Of a stretch of DNA of 64,000 nt, positions 1 through 9,176 are shown in pieces (position 1 is the first letter of the stretch; the number at the start of each line of letters is the position of its first letter). A program made the position numbers and the translations under genes. The notes beneath the pieces were generated by a model, which saw only the letters and a program-made list of their open reading frames with translations, was not told the DNA's origin and did not search any database. The DNA is taken from the NCBI RefSeq assembly GCF_000026945.1, contig NC_012860.1, positions 186,001 to 250,000 on the forward strand, read 5' to 3'. This DNA comes from Candida dubliniensis CD36. Its lineage: Eukaryota; Ascomycota; Pichiomycetes; Serinales; Debaryomycetaceae.

Positions 1-143
1 CTTCCGATTTTTAGAAAACCTTCTTTTCTTTTGTTTGAATAGAATTACTCAATTCATTGCAATTGCTATTTCAACATTCATATATATTACTCTATCTAAC
101 CTACCTGCAATATTGATATTCGTACTTTCTTTAAACTTCAATC
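1..143. other. Upstream region of LRO1
   Basis: AT-rich leader and proximal promoter of the first gene. I see no further coding sequence or clear regulatory motif. The region continues beyond the left window edge. Confidence 0.5.
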
Positions 144-2279
144 ATGTCAAGTTTGAAAAATAGAAAATCCACTACTGATAAGGACCAAAATGCCACCACC
201 ACCACCACATCATCATCATCATCATCATCGAAAGTTACCAAAAACAATGAATTGAAAGATAACGTCGAAACAACTTCATTTGAAACTGATGACAAAATCA
301 CAAAACCGGTTTTAGAAGATGAACCCTCAAAACACCATCACCACCACCACCATGAACACGATCATGAACACGACCACAACAACAACAACAACGACAAAGA
401 ATCAACATCAATGTCAAGAACCAATTCACTTCAAAAAAAGCATCATAATAAAAAATTGGTAAAGCACCATCTGAAAAAGAAAATAACCGAATCCAGACGA
501 GTTATGTTTATATTTGGGGCATTGATTGGATTAATTCTAGCAGCATTATTCACCACCAATTCTGAATCATTTACAAAGGATCTTGATAAATTAGTCAATC
601 TTGATCAATTTAGCGATATTTTTGATGATTGGAAAGATTTGAAAAATTTGAAAGGATTATTACCTAATGGGATTCAATCATTATTACAAGATAAAGGTGT
701 CAATTCTCAAGATGATGGATTCAATGGATCTGCTGAATCTTTTAGTGTTGGATTAAGACTTGAAAATCTGAAAAATTTCACTGCTGAACATAATGTGGTT
801 ATGGTTCCTGGGGTGATTTCTACGGGGTTAGAATCTTGGGGGACAACCACTACAGGAGATTGCCCATCAATTGGTCATTTTCGGAAAAGATTATGGGGGT
901 CATTTTATATGTTAAGAACTATGGTTTTAGATAAAACTTGTTGGCTTAGACATATAATGTTGGATACCACCACCGGATTAGATCCTCCTAATATTAAAGT
1001 TAGAGCTGCTCAAGGGTTTGAAGCAGCAGATTTTTTCATGGCCGGGTATTGGATTTGGAATAAAATTTTACAAAATTTAGCTGTGATTGGATATGGACCT
1101 AACAATATGCTTAGTGCCTCGTATGATTGGAGATTAACCTATATTGATTTAGAGAAAAGAGATGGATATTTTTCTAAATTAAAGGCACAAGTTGAAATCG
1201 TCAAACAATTGACCGGTAAAAAATCTGTGTTGGTGGGTCATTCAATGGGTTCACAAATTATTTATTATTTTTTGAAATGGGTTGAAGCTAATGGTGAATA
1301 TTATGGGAATGGTGGACCTAATTGGGTCGAAGAATACGTTGAGGCATTTGTTGACATTAGTGGATCTTCTTTAGGTACACCAAAGGCTATTCCAGCATTA
1401 ATTTCTGGTGAGATGAAAGACACTGTACAATTGAATGCATTAGCAGTATATGGATTGGAACAATTTTTCAGTAGACGTGAAAGAGTCGATATGTTGAGAT
1501 CATTTGGTGGGATTGCTAGTATGATACCTAAAGGTGGTGACAAAATATGGGGGAATTTGACTTATGCACCTGATGATGAAATAGTGGCATTTGATACTGA
1601 AAAGGAAGACATTGGAGAAAAGAAACGATCATTTGGGTCATTTATTAAATACAAAGCCGTCAATGATACTTCTAGAGAAGTAACTATCGATCAAAGTATT
1701 GAAGATTTATTGGGAAATTCACCAGATTGGTATTCTAAACGAGTTCGTGAAAATTATTCATTTGGTATTGCTCATACAAAAGAAGAATTAGAAAAGAATA
1801 ATCATGATCAACTGAAATGGTCTAATCCATTAGAAGCAGCATTACCAAAAGCACCAAGTTTGAAAGTTTATTGCTTTTATGGTGTTGGTAATCCAACTGA
1901 AAGGGCTTATAAATACGTACCGGCAGATAAATCAACAAAGCTTGATTATGTGATTGATGCTGATTCTCCTGATGGAGTTGTTCTTGGGGATGGTGATGGG
2001 ACAGTTTCATTGTTAACCCATACAATGTGTCATGAATGGCAAAAAGGTGATAAATCAAGATATAACCCGGCAAATGTCAATGTCACCATTGTTGAAATTA
2101 AACATGAACCTGATAGATTTGATTTAAGAGGAGGAGCCAAGACTGCTGAACATGTTGATATTTTAGGTAGTGCTGAATTGAATGAATTGGTATTGACTGT
2201 TGCTGCTGGTAAAGGAGATACGATACAAAATCGATACGTTAGTAATTTGAAGAAAATTGTAGAAAATATGCATTTGTAA
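144..2279 (+). CDS. LRO1: Phospholipid:diacylglycerol acyltransferase (PDAT)
   Basis: This enzyme makes triacylglycerol by moving an acyl chain from a phospholipid to diacylglycerol, without acyl-CoA. It is an ER membrane protein of the LCAT-like family. The 711-residue product has a long hydrophilic N-terminal tail, one membrane segment at about residues 121-138 preceded by a Lys/Arg-rich stretch, and then the lumenal catalytic domain. That domain carries the family motif VVMVPGVISTG near residue 215, a lipase elbow GHSMGS with the nucleophile at about Ser367, an Asp in GDGDGTVSLLTH and a His in EHVDILG near the C-terminus. The length is close to that of yeast Lro1. The odd part is the tail: poly-Thr, poly-Ser and an uninterrupted His7 (residues 64-70) followed by EHDH repeats. 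The start is the first ATG of the frame. The identification is secure; the role of the His tract is unknown. Confidence 0.96.
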   Translation: MSSLKNRKSTTDKDQNATTTTTSSSSSSSKVTKNNELKDNVETTSFETDDKITKPVLEDEPSKHHHHHHHEHDHEHDHNNNNNDKESTSMSRTNSLQKKHHNKKLVKHHLKKKITESRRVMFIFGALIGLILAALFTTNSESFTKDLDKLVNLDQFSDIFDDWKDLKNLKGLLPNGIQSLLQDKGVNSQDDGFNGSAESFSVGLRLENLKNFTAEHNVVMVPGVISTGLESWGTTTTGDCPSIGHFRKRLWGSFYMLRTMVLDKTCWLRHIMLDTTTGLDPPNIKVRAAQGFEAADFFMAGYWIWNKILQNLAVIGYGPNNMLSASYDWRLTYIDLEKRDGYFSKLKAQVEIVKQLTGKKSVLVGHSMGSQIIYYFLKWVEANGEYYGNGGPNWVEEYVEAFVDISGSSLGTPKAIPALISGEMKDTVQLNALAVYGLEQFFSRRERVDMLRSFGGIASMIPKGGDKIWGNLTYAPDDEIVAFDTEKEDIGEKKRSFGSFIKYKAVNDTSREVTIDQSIEDLLGNSPDWYSKRVRENYSFGIAHTKEELEKNNHDQLKWSNPLEAALPKAPSLKVYCFYGVGNPTERAYKYVPADKSTKLDYVIDADSPDGVVLGDGDGTVSLLTHTMCHEWQKGDKSRYNPANVNVTIVEIKHEPDRFDLRGGAKTAEHVDILGSAELNELVLTVAAGKGDTIQNRYVSNLKKIVENMHL

Positions 2280-4363
2280 TAGATTAAGAAGGGAGGGGGA
2301 AGAGAAGGAAGAAGGTAACTAGTTTATAGTATGTAATAAATATGGTTGGTTTTATAAATAATACTGTGTGGACTGTGTTGCAAAAACTAATCAAATAGGA
2401 CAGGAAATTGGCAACTGAAAAAATGAAAAGACACCAACAATATTCATCTAAATTACTATCTTGTTTCAGATGATGAAAGAGTATTAGGAATCAATAACAT
2501 TTGGTATGATTGCTTGCTAGAGTATTATAAATAGAATACCAATCCACACCAAAAAGCTTTATTTAATTTTCCTAATTCATGATATTTTACGATTCATCTG
2601 AAAATTGGGAAACGGTTACTTGCTACCAACCAACGTATTTGGGTATTCGAAAAACAATACCAACAAATAAACATTAATGATATATTATGTTTAGTTTTGA
2701 CAATAGATTAAACTATTAAGGATTGCATAAAAATTTATGCTTGCTTTGACAGTAACGGTGGTGGTTGGCGATTACTATTGTCAGTTGGAGTATCTAAATT
2801 TTTTCATGCATCTTTGTTGAAAACACAACCATCTTAAAACATATTGTGGAGTAAAGATGAAAACATTGTAACCGTCTAGGGCTCTTAACCATTGATCATG
2901 AAAACTACAACTATTGTCTTCTCACAGGGAGAAAAAGAAAAAGGGGTTGCTTGCGATGAAAGGGGTGTGGGAATTGCTGGAAACCCCTACTGGTAGGGTT
3001 GCTATCTTAAGTTTTAGTGGATTAAAAAAAAAAAAAAAATCAATATCTGTTGTTCCTCGCGATATAGTCAAAATCAGAGATTCATCCCACCAATCACCAA
3101 GAAATGAGAGTAGAATGACTAAACAGCAATTAAACTGTATCAGCATCGTACCAATTAAGGATATTTTGAAATCCACAATTAACTAGGAAAATTGCTCAAC
3201 ATTGAAGATTATCAGAATTAAGCCTCAATGACGTAAACTGAACATTACACAAATGCCCACTTTGCTACAATTCCGGCTTATATACTAATTTGGCAGTATT
3301 TTCCTTGTCCAATGAATTTTGCTTTAGTACCATATTATCCACTTTTGTAATACCAATCTATAATGGTTATTAATATAGCAACTTTAAAAACTAGAAAACT
3401 GAAAAGTGGAGTAACCTCGAAGCAATCTTTTTCAACTCCGAAAATCTTTACGTGTTCATGAAAATTGAATCTTCTATTACTATTTGAATAACTAATAAAC
3501 TCAGAGTTCAAATTAATTGGTTGTTTGAATAACAATTCAGGATTAAGGTGGTGGTGATGGTGGCAGTGTTATTATGATTGAAAACTATATGCACCTGAAG
3601 CGATTAGTATTGTTACTGAGTGGTTTTTTTTTATTGTTTGTGACATTTATCATTGACGTTTGCGTTCCTGTAATAGTTTGTTCCAATCAGCTTCTAATTT
3701 TAATATACACACTGCTTTTTTTTCCAGCTCCACCCCTCCTATCAATTTCAGCCTTTGTATATATTATCATCATCTCTCCCCTCCCCCGAGGATTTCCTTA
3801 TTCTAATAGCTGATCCATTAATTAAATAGATTAAGTCATTCAATTTCTAAATGAAACTATCCCTCATCTATTTTGTTATCATTATTACCACTTAAATTCT
3901 TACAATCAACCTTCAAATAATTAAAAGTAACAAAAAAGTTTATCAAACACTTTATCCACATTTCAAAAAATTTTCTTTCTTTTTTTTTTTTCATTTAATT
4001 CTTTGTTCAATTTTGTAACTAGAACAAGATTATTAATATCATTAAAAGAGAGTTTCCCTTTGTTTTGCTATTTAATTGATCAATTTCTTGCTTTTTGTCG
4101 TTGTTGTATTCAGCCGAGTCAATTTTAGATCAATTCTTGGAAATTGTGTGTGTCCTATTTTGTTCCCCTTAATTACTGAAATTCTCCAGATATTTATTAA
4201 ATTTCATCCATGTTTTAAAATAAACAACATTTTATTTTTGTTTTAGTATTTCCTTTTCCCATCAACATTTAAAGTTTAAACGTAATTATTTTGGTGTGAT
4301 CGAGCTTTTATTCAAATTGAAAAAAAAAAAAAGTAGTAGAAACAGAAGAAGTTTGGTATATTA
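2280..4363. other. 2.1-kb intergenic region, LRO1 to zinc-finger gene
   Basis: This holds the LRO1 3' end and presumably a long promoter and leader for the zinc-finger gene. Homopolymer runs occur at about 3024-3037 (A), 3978-3990 (T) and 4319-4332 (A, in the leader just before the start). A GGT-rich stretch lies near 3547-3566. One copy of TGGCAACTG is at 2409-2417. The short ORFs here are composed of homopolymer codons and look non-coding. Long promoters are common for regulatory genes in this clade. Confidence 0.5.
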
Positions 4364-5968
4364 ATGATGGATAACTTGAATCAAGATCCAAATTCAGATT
4401 TTACGCAACATAACAATCAACACCACCAGATCCAGTTTTCTCACAACCACAACCTTCACCACCAACACCAACAACAACAGTTGCACCAATTATCTCAATT
4501 GCCAACTCAACCAAATGAAATACACCCACAACATCAATTACCGCAAATGCAGCAACAACAACAACATTTTCAAAATCAATTCCAACAACAATTGTTCCAA
4601 CCAAATCAAAAACATCAATTACCTTCACAACAAATCCCACTACTAAACTCTCAATCCCAACCCCAACCCATGGTGCGAGTACCATCACAAAACCCACCAT
4701 CCATTATGCAGTCTTCCCCAGATCCTTTAATAGCCAATGGAGCGACGCCATTATCTGAGTCATTATCGATGAATAGAAAACACAATGATAATTCATCCGA
4801 TAGTAGGAAAATCTGTCCATTTTGTAAGAAACATTTTAGTCACCGAGGGTCTTTAAGTCGACATCTTGATTTGAAAAAAGGTGATTCATTACATCCAAGT
4901 AATGAGGTGACAATCATTAGAAACCAGAATCGAAGAAGAAGCAGTGTTGATGTCAACTTTAGTTCGATAGAAAAATCCGAATCTCAGTCGGGTGGAGGTA
5001 CCCCCTTAATGACCAGTGAATCGTTTAATGGTACCAATAGTATTTCTAAACTGGGTAAAAAGAGAAGAGTTAACAAAAAATCATTGGCAGTATCACAAAT
5101 ATCAAGTGATTCAGCCAGTGGACAACGAGAGAAAAGCAAATTAAGAAGGAAATTACGGGATCGAAGAATTAAAGCCAAAATATTGACAAATGATTGGTTT
5201 CATGATTTATTTGCTCAACAACCTTTACCACAATTTGATAATTTTGATAGTAATAATAATTCCCAGAGTTCGATAACATCAGAAACATTTTGTCAATTGG
5301 TTGCATTATACCTACCTATCAATGATTGGCCCATGACAATACCAGATGAGAATTGTATTAATCCAACAATTGAACGAATGAGAGTTAGAGAAAGCAATAA
5401 TTTGATTGATTTGTTAAATGAGAGTTTCCCAATATTTCAAGAACTAACAACTTTACAAAAAAAGCAGGTGTGGATTGGTGAATCTCAAAGAATATTACAG
5501 GCAAGCATTGGTAACTTTTCTCTTTGTGATTTATATAATATTAAGGGAGTTATTGCTAAAAGAGAGCAAGCTAATTTTGAGGAAATATGTCGTAATGATA
5601 AATTATCTGCTTTTGTTGAAGTGGAAAATAGTCCTAATCAATATGGAGGGATTATAGGTACTGCCGATGATGAACGAGAAGCAGATATAGAGGAGGAACT
5701 AGATGATGATGAGGAAGAAGTAAATAGCATTCAAGTTGAAAAAGTGAAACAGCTATCTCCACAACAACAACAAGAACAGAAAATACGACTAAAACTGAAC
5801 CTGAACCTGAATCTGAATCTGGGTCAAGTACAATCAAACACGCAACTGATTCCTGCTAATTTTCAAAATTCTTCACGCATTCCTGCTGAATCATACATTC
5901 ATGAGATTGATGAAGTTCAAAATAATAATTTTGATGATTTTGGAACATCTTTTGATAAATTCTATTAG
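4364..5968 (+). CDS. C2H2-type zinc-finger protein, putative transcription regulator
   Basis: I do not recognise a specific ortholog. The 534-residue product begins with about 110 residues of His/Gln/Asn-rich low complexity. A single zinc finger follows at about residues 151-177 (C151, C154, H167, H177), with a C-x2-C-x12-H-x9-H layout; the last spacing is longer than the usual 3-5. Two basic patches follow, GKKRRVNKK and a KLRRKLRDRR block near residues 250-262, plausible nuclear localisation or DNA-contact regions. A conserved-looking middle region (about 270-430) has no fold I can name. The C-terminal part contains an acidic stretch (EEELDDDEEE) and a tandem CTG-AAC/AAT repeat at 5795-5821, which reads as Ser-Asn repeats under the CUG-Ser code. 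The two starting ATG codons are adjacent. A nuclear regulatory role is inferred from the finger and the low-complexity tails only. Confidence 0.7.
   Translation: MMDNLNQDPNSDFTQHNNQHHQIQFSHNHNLHHQHQQQQLHQLSQLPTQPNEIHPQHQLPQMQQQQQHFQNQFQQQLFQPNQKHQLPSQQIPLLNSQSQPQPMVRVPSQNPPSIMQSSPDPLIANGATPLSESLSMNRKHNDNSSDSRKICPFCKKHFSHRGSLSRHLDLKKGDSLHPSNEVTIIRNQNRRRSSVDVNFSSIEKSESQSGGGTPLMTSESFNGTNSISKLGKKRRVNKKSLAVSQISSDSASGQREKSKLRRKLRDRRIKAKILTNDWFHDLFAQQPLPQFDNFDSNNNSQSSITSETFCQLVALYLPINDWPMTIPDENCINPTIERMRVRESNNLIDLLNESFPIFQELTTLQKKQVWIGESQRILQASIGNFSLCDLYNIKGVIAKREQANFEEICRNDKLSAFVEVENSPNQYGGIIGTADDEREADIEEELDDDEEEVNSIQVEKVKQLSPQQQQEQKIRLKLNLNLNLNLGQVQSNTQLIPANFQNSSRIPAESYIHEIDEVQNNNFDDFGTSFDKFY
5795..5821 (+). 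repeat. Tandem CTG-AAY hexamer repeat inside a coding region
   Basis: Five in-frame CTG codons at 5795, 5801, 5807, 5813 and 5819 alternate with AAC or AAT. Under the standard code this is (Leu-Asn)n; under the CUG-Ser code it is (Ser-Asn)n. Confidence 0.9.
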
Positions 5969-6140
5969 AGTTTTTATATAATTTTACCTCAATATATATA
6001 TTTATTTATACATGTATAAGAGTTTCAGTTATGAGCTTTATTGGCAAACCATTCTCCAGATTACTTTGGTGGCGCCATTTGTTTGAGTTCCGCCCAATAC
6101 ACTTTTTTTTTTCGCTAGAATGATCTACTTATTCTTTAAC

Positions 6141-6162
6141 GATTGATTGATTGATTGATTGA
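6141..6162 (+). repeat. GATT microsatellite in the GEM1 leader
   Basis: Five perfect GATT units followed by GA lie about 40 bp upstream of the GEM1 start codon. No function is evident. Confidence 0.85.
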
Positions 6163-6199
6163 ATAAACCAGATATAACAAGTAACACCCATTTTCATAA

Positions 6200-8350
6200 A
6201 TGTCTCCAGATGCAATTCGAGTTGTAGTTTGTGGAGATGATGCAGTTGGGAAATCATCATTGATTACCTCATTGATTAAAGAAACCATAATTGAACCACA
6301 AACAAATAATGTTTTACCACCAATAACAATATCTCGAAATGATTATATTGAAAGCAGTCAAAGTCAAGAATATCTTAATGATCAAGAACATCACCAACAT
6401 CAACTGCCTATTTCAACAACTAGAACCAAACGGAAAAACAACCACAACCATAAACGTGAACGTGAACGGGAACGGGAATCTTCAATTAACAATGTACAAC
6501 CTAATGAAATCCTGGAATATATCCCCAATATAACAACAATCATTGATACAACATCATCAGATATGACTAATTTACAAAAAGAATTAAAACGAGCTGATGT
6601 TATTTGGTTGGTTTATTCTGATCATTATACTTATGAACGGATTTCATTACATTGGATGCCATTATTTCGATCTATGGGAGTTAATTTACCAATTATATTA
6701 TGTGCTAATAAATCAGATTTATTTTCTAAATCAAGTTTAAAATCAACTAATTCTGATGAATTTGTTCCACTTATTAATGAATTTAAAGAAATTGAAGCTG
6801 GAGTTCGATGTAGTGCTAAAAATAATTATAATGTTGTTGAAGCATTTTATTTATGTCAACGAGCGGTGACTCATCCTATTTCACCAATTTTTGATGCTAA
6901 AGAAGGAAATTTGAAACCTGGAGCAATTAAACCTTTGAAGAGAATTTTTTGTTTAAGTGATACTGATCAAGATGGATATTTAAATTTTGAAGAATTATCC
7001 GAATTACATAAGAAATGCTTTGGTATAGAAGCTAGTGAATCGGATTATGAAGAAATTGTCAATATGATTGATCAAAAAATTTTACCAACTTATAATGCTA
7101 CAACAATGGAAACAGAAACAGTACCACAACATTCACAACCAACAACTGTTAGTAATGGTTCTGATGGTACAACTACAAGCAAAGGTATATCAGAAGATGG
7201 ATTTATTTTATTGAATAAAATCTATGCTGAATCAGGAAGACATGAAACTGTATGGTGTATATTACGAGCTTATCATTATACCAATTCATTATCATTAAGT
7301 GATAAATTCTTATATCCTCGATTAGATGTTAATCCTCATTCTAGTGTTGAATTAAGTCCTACCGGATATAAATTTTTCGTTGATTTATTTATTAAATTTG
7401 ATAAAGACAATGATGGTGGATTAAATGAAGATGAATTAAATAATTTATTCCGATCGACTCCAGGGATTCCTAACTTATGGGTTGAATCGAATTTCCCTTC
7501 ATCTATTGTTTGTAATGAAGAAGGATATATTACATTACAAGGATGGTTGGCACAATGGAATTTAACTACTTTTTTAAGTTATAAAACCACCTTAGAATAT
7601 TTGGCCTATTTAGGATTTGATGAAGGGAATTCAACCAAGGCTCTTAAAGTGACTAAGCCAAGGAAAATTAGACAGAAAAATGGTAAAACTTATCGGAATG
7701 CGGTTAATGATAGAAATGTATTCAATTGTTTTATAGTGGGTGCGCCGAAAGCTGGGAAAAGTTCATTATTGGAACTGTTTTTACATGGTAATTATAGTGA
7801 TATTTATTCCCCAACGATTAAACCAAGATTAGTAGTTAAAGATATAGAATTACGTGGGGGGAAACAATGTTATTTGATTTTGGAAGAATTAGGGGAATTA
7901 GAACCAGCAATATTGGAAAATAAATCTCGATTGGATCAATGTGATGTGATTTGTTATGCTTACGACTCTTCTGATCCAGAAAGTTTCCAATATCTTGTTG
8001 AATTACGAGAAAAACATGGTCATTTATTAGATGAAGTACCAGCAGTATTTGTTGCATTAAAAGCCGATTTGGATAAACAACAACAACGATGTGATGTCCA
8101 ACCAGAAAATTATACTCGTGATTTATTTTTAAATTCACCATTACATGTTTCATTAGCATGGAATTCTTCTCTTCATGAAATGTTTATTCAGTTGGTTGAT
8201 GCTGCTAAAACCCCATCTAGTGCCACACCGGGAATTGAATTAGAAGTGACAGCAGATCAAGAAGATATTAAACATATAGTTATGACAGGAGCAGCAATAA
8301 CTGTGGTGGGATTGGTATCAATCTGGGTACTAAATAGTCTTCGACGATAA
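6200..8350 (+). CDS. GEM1: Mitochondrial Rho (Miro) GTPase of the outer membrane
   Basis: Miro proteins sit in the outer mitochondrial membrane facing the cytosol. In yeasts they support mitochondrial inheritance and shape and regulate ER-mitochondria contacts (ERMES). The 716-residue product has the full layout: GTPase I with P-loop GDDAVGKSS (residues 12-20) and NKSD; EF-hand 1 at about 253-264 (DTDQDGYLNFEE); EF-hand 2 at about 400-411 (DKDNDGGLNEDE); GTPase II with P-loop GAPKAGKSS near 514-522; and a C-terminal tail anchor at about 694-713 ending in RR. Both EF-hands keep the acidic Ca2+ ligands. The odd feature is an insertion in GTPase I, between switch I and the switch II region, rich in His/Gln with a RERERERE stretch. 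A CTG codon at 7775-7777 falls at a position I recall as Ala in the yeast protein, which suits Ser better than Leu. Confidence 0.96.
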   Translation: MSPDAIRVVVCGDDAVGKSSLITSLIKETIIEPQTNNVLPPITISRNDYIESSQSQEYLNDQEHHQHQLPISTTRTKRKNNHNHKRERERERESSINNVQPNEILEYIPNITTIIDTTSSDMTNLQKELKRADVIWLVYSDHYTYERISLHWMPLFRSMGVNLPIILCANKSDLFSKSSLKSTNSDEFVPLINEFKEIEAGVRCSAKNNYNVVEAFYLCQRAVTHPISPIFDAKEGNLKPGAIKPLKRIFCLSDTDQDGYLNFEELSELHKKCFGIEASESDYEEIVNMIDQKILPTYNATTMETETVPQHSQPTTVSNGSDGTTTSKGISEDGFILLNKIYAESGRHETVWCILRAYHYTNSLSLSDKFLYPRLDVNPHSSVELSPTGYKFFVDLFIKFDKDNDGGLNEDELNNLFRSTPGIPNLWVESNFPSSIVCNEEGYITLQGWLAQWNLTTFLSYKTTLEYLAYLGFDEGNSTKALKVTKPRKIRQKNGKTYRNAVNDRNVFNCFIVGAPKAGKSSLLELFLHGNYSDIYSPTIKPRLVVKDIELRGGKQCYLILEELGELEPAILENKSRLDQCDVICYAYDSSDPESFQYLVELREKHGHLLDEVPAVFVALKADLDKQQQRCDVQPENYTRDLFLNSPLHVSLAWNSSLHEMFIQLVDAAKTPSSATPGIELEVTADQEDIKHIVMTGAAITVVGLVSIWVLNSLRR

Positions 8351-8440
8351 ATGAATGAAAGAATGCGGTGTCTGATCTTACCATTTCTGGATTTGTTAGA
8401 AGAGCGAGAAAGAAAGAAAAAAATATTTATCGCAACAACA

Positions 8441-8449
8441 CATCTCATC
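8441..8449 (-). promoter_or_regulatory. PAC-like element upstream of RRS1
   Basis: The minus strand reads GATGAGATG, matching the core of the PAC element found upstream of ribosome-biogenesis genes in ascomycetes. It lies about 110 bp before the RRS1 start and about 30 bp before an RRPE-like run. Confidence 0.55.
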
Positions 8450-8477
8450 TTGTGGAAGAGGAAGAGATGTGAGAAAG

Positions 8478-8497
8478 AAAAAATTTAAGCAAAATTT
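8478..8497 (+). promoter_or_regulatory. RRPE-like elements upstream of RRS1
   Basis: Two copies of AAAATTT (8480-8486, within a longer A run, and 8491-8497) resemble the RRPE motif that accompanies PAC in ribosome-biogenesis promoters. They lie 60-80 bp before the RRS1 start. The motif is AT-rich, so it is convincing only together with the nearby PAC match. Confidence 0.45.
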
Positions 8498-8558
8498 AAA
8501 TAGAAACATATCTATCTCTTTCTTTAGCATTACTTATATATACCAACACCTAATCCTC

Positions 8559-9176
8559 ATGTCATCAGAAAAAGAATATAAACCAGTGACAGTTGACAAA
8601 CCAATACCAAACACCTATGATCTTGGTAATTTAGCAACATTTGATCCTAACCCATTAGATAATGAAAAATTATTATCGAAAGATGAATCAATAAAAGAAG
8701 ATCATCTCCAATCAGTGACTAGAGATAATGTTCAATTATTAATAAATCAAATATTATCTTTACCAGTAAAGACCACTACAGAAACACATGGATCTTCCAC
8801 GGGACAAAATTCCACCATGACTTTAATTCAATTACCCGAACCAACAACAATATTACCTAGAGAAAAACCTATTCCTAAAGCCAAACCCCTTACTAAATGG
8901 CAACAATTTGCTGCTAGAAAAGGAATTAAACCCAAAACTAAAGATGGGAAAATGGTTTATGATGAAAATACTGGTGAATGGGTACCTAAATGGGGGTATA
9001 AAGGGAAAAATAAACTGATTGATGATCAATGGTTAGTTGAAGTTGATGATAAAGTGAAAAATACTGAAGATGAATTGATTGATCCAAGAACTTTAAAACG
9101 TGCTGAAAGAAAGAAGTTGATTAAGAAAAATGAATTACAACACAAACGAAATTTAAGAAATCAAGGTGCTGCCTAA
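8559..9176 (+). CDS. RRS1: Regulator of ribosome synthesis Rrs1 (5S RNP loading)
   Basis: Rrs1 is a nucleolar protein that, with Rpf2, loads the 5S RNP (5S rRNA, uL18, uL5) onto the pre-60S particle. I place the start at the ATG at 8559, giving 205 residues. Upstream codons in the same frame are leader sequence with no ATG. Family features visible are the N-terminal segment PNTYDLGNLATFDPNPL, the motif LPREKPIPKAKPLTKWQQFAARKGI at about 105-130, and the basic C-terminal tail with coiled-coil character (RAERKKLIKKNELQHKRN). The upstream PAC-like and RRPE-like elements fit co-regulation with the ribosome-biogenesis regulon. Confidence 0.95.
   Translation: MSSEKEYKPVTVDKPIPNTYDLGNLATFDPNPLDNEKLLSKDESIKEDHLQSVTRDNVQLLINQILSLPVKTTTETHGSSTGQNSTMTLIQLPEPTTILPREKPIPKAKPLTKWQQFAARKGIKPKTKDGKMVYDENTGEWVPKWGYKGKNKLIDDQWLVEVDDKVKNTEDELIDPRTLKRAERKKLIKKNELQHKRNLRNQGAA

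Noticed and set aside
2462..2610. C/D-box snoRNA-like arrangement (ATGATGA near 2470, CTGA near 2597)
   Set aside because: Boxes are too far apart, the flanking stem is offset, and there is no D'/C' pair. Chance matches in AT-rich DNA are expected.
2914..3186. 90-codon plus-strand ORF upstream of the zinc-finger gene
   Set aside because: It does not begin with ATG, contains Lys homopolymer runs from an A-tract, and shows no domain. Likely chance.
3574..3813. 79-codon hydrophobic ORF
   Set aside because: Hydrophobicity comes from T-rich DNA. There is no family motif and it lies in a likely long promoter.
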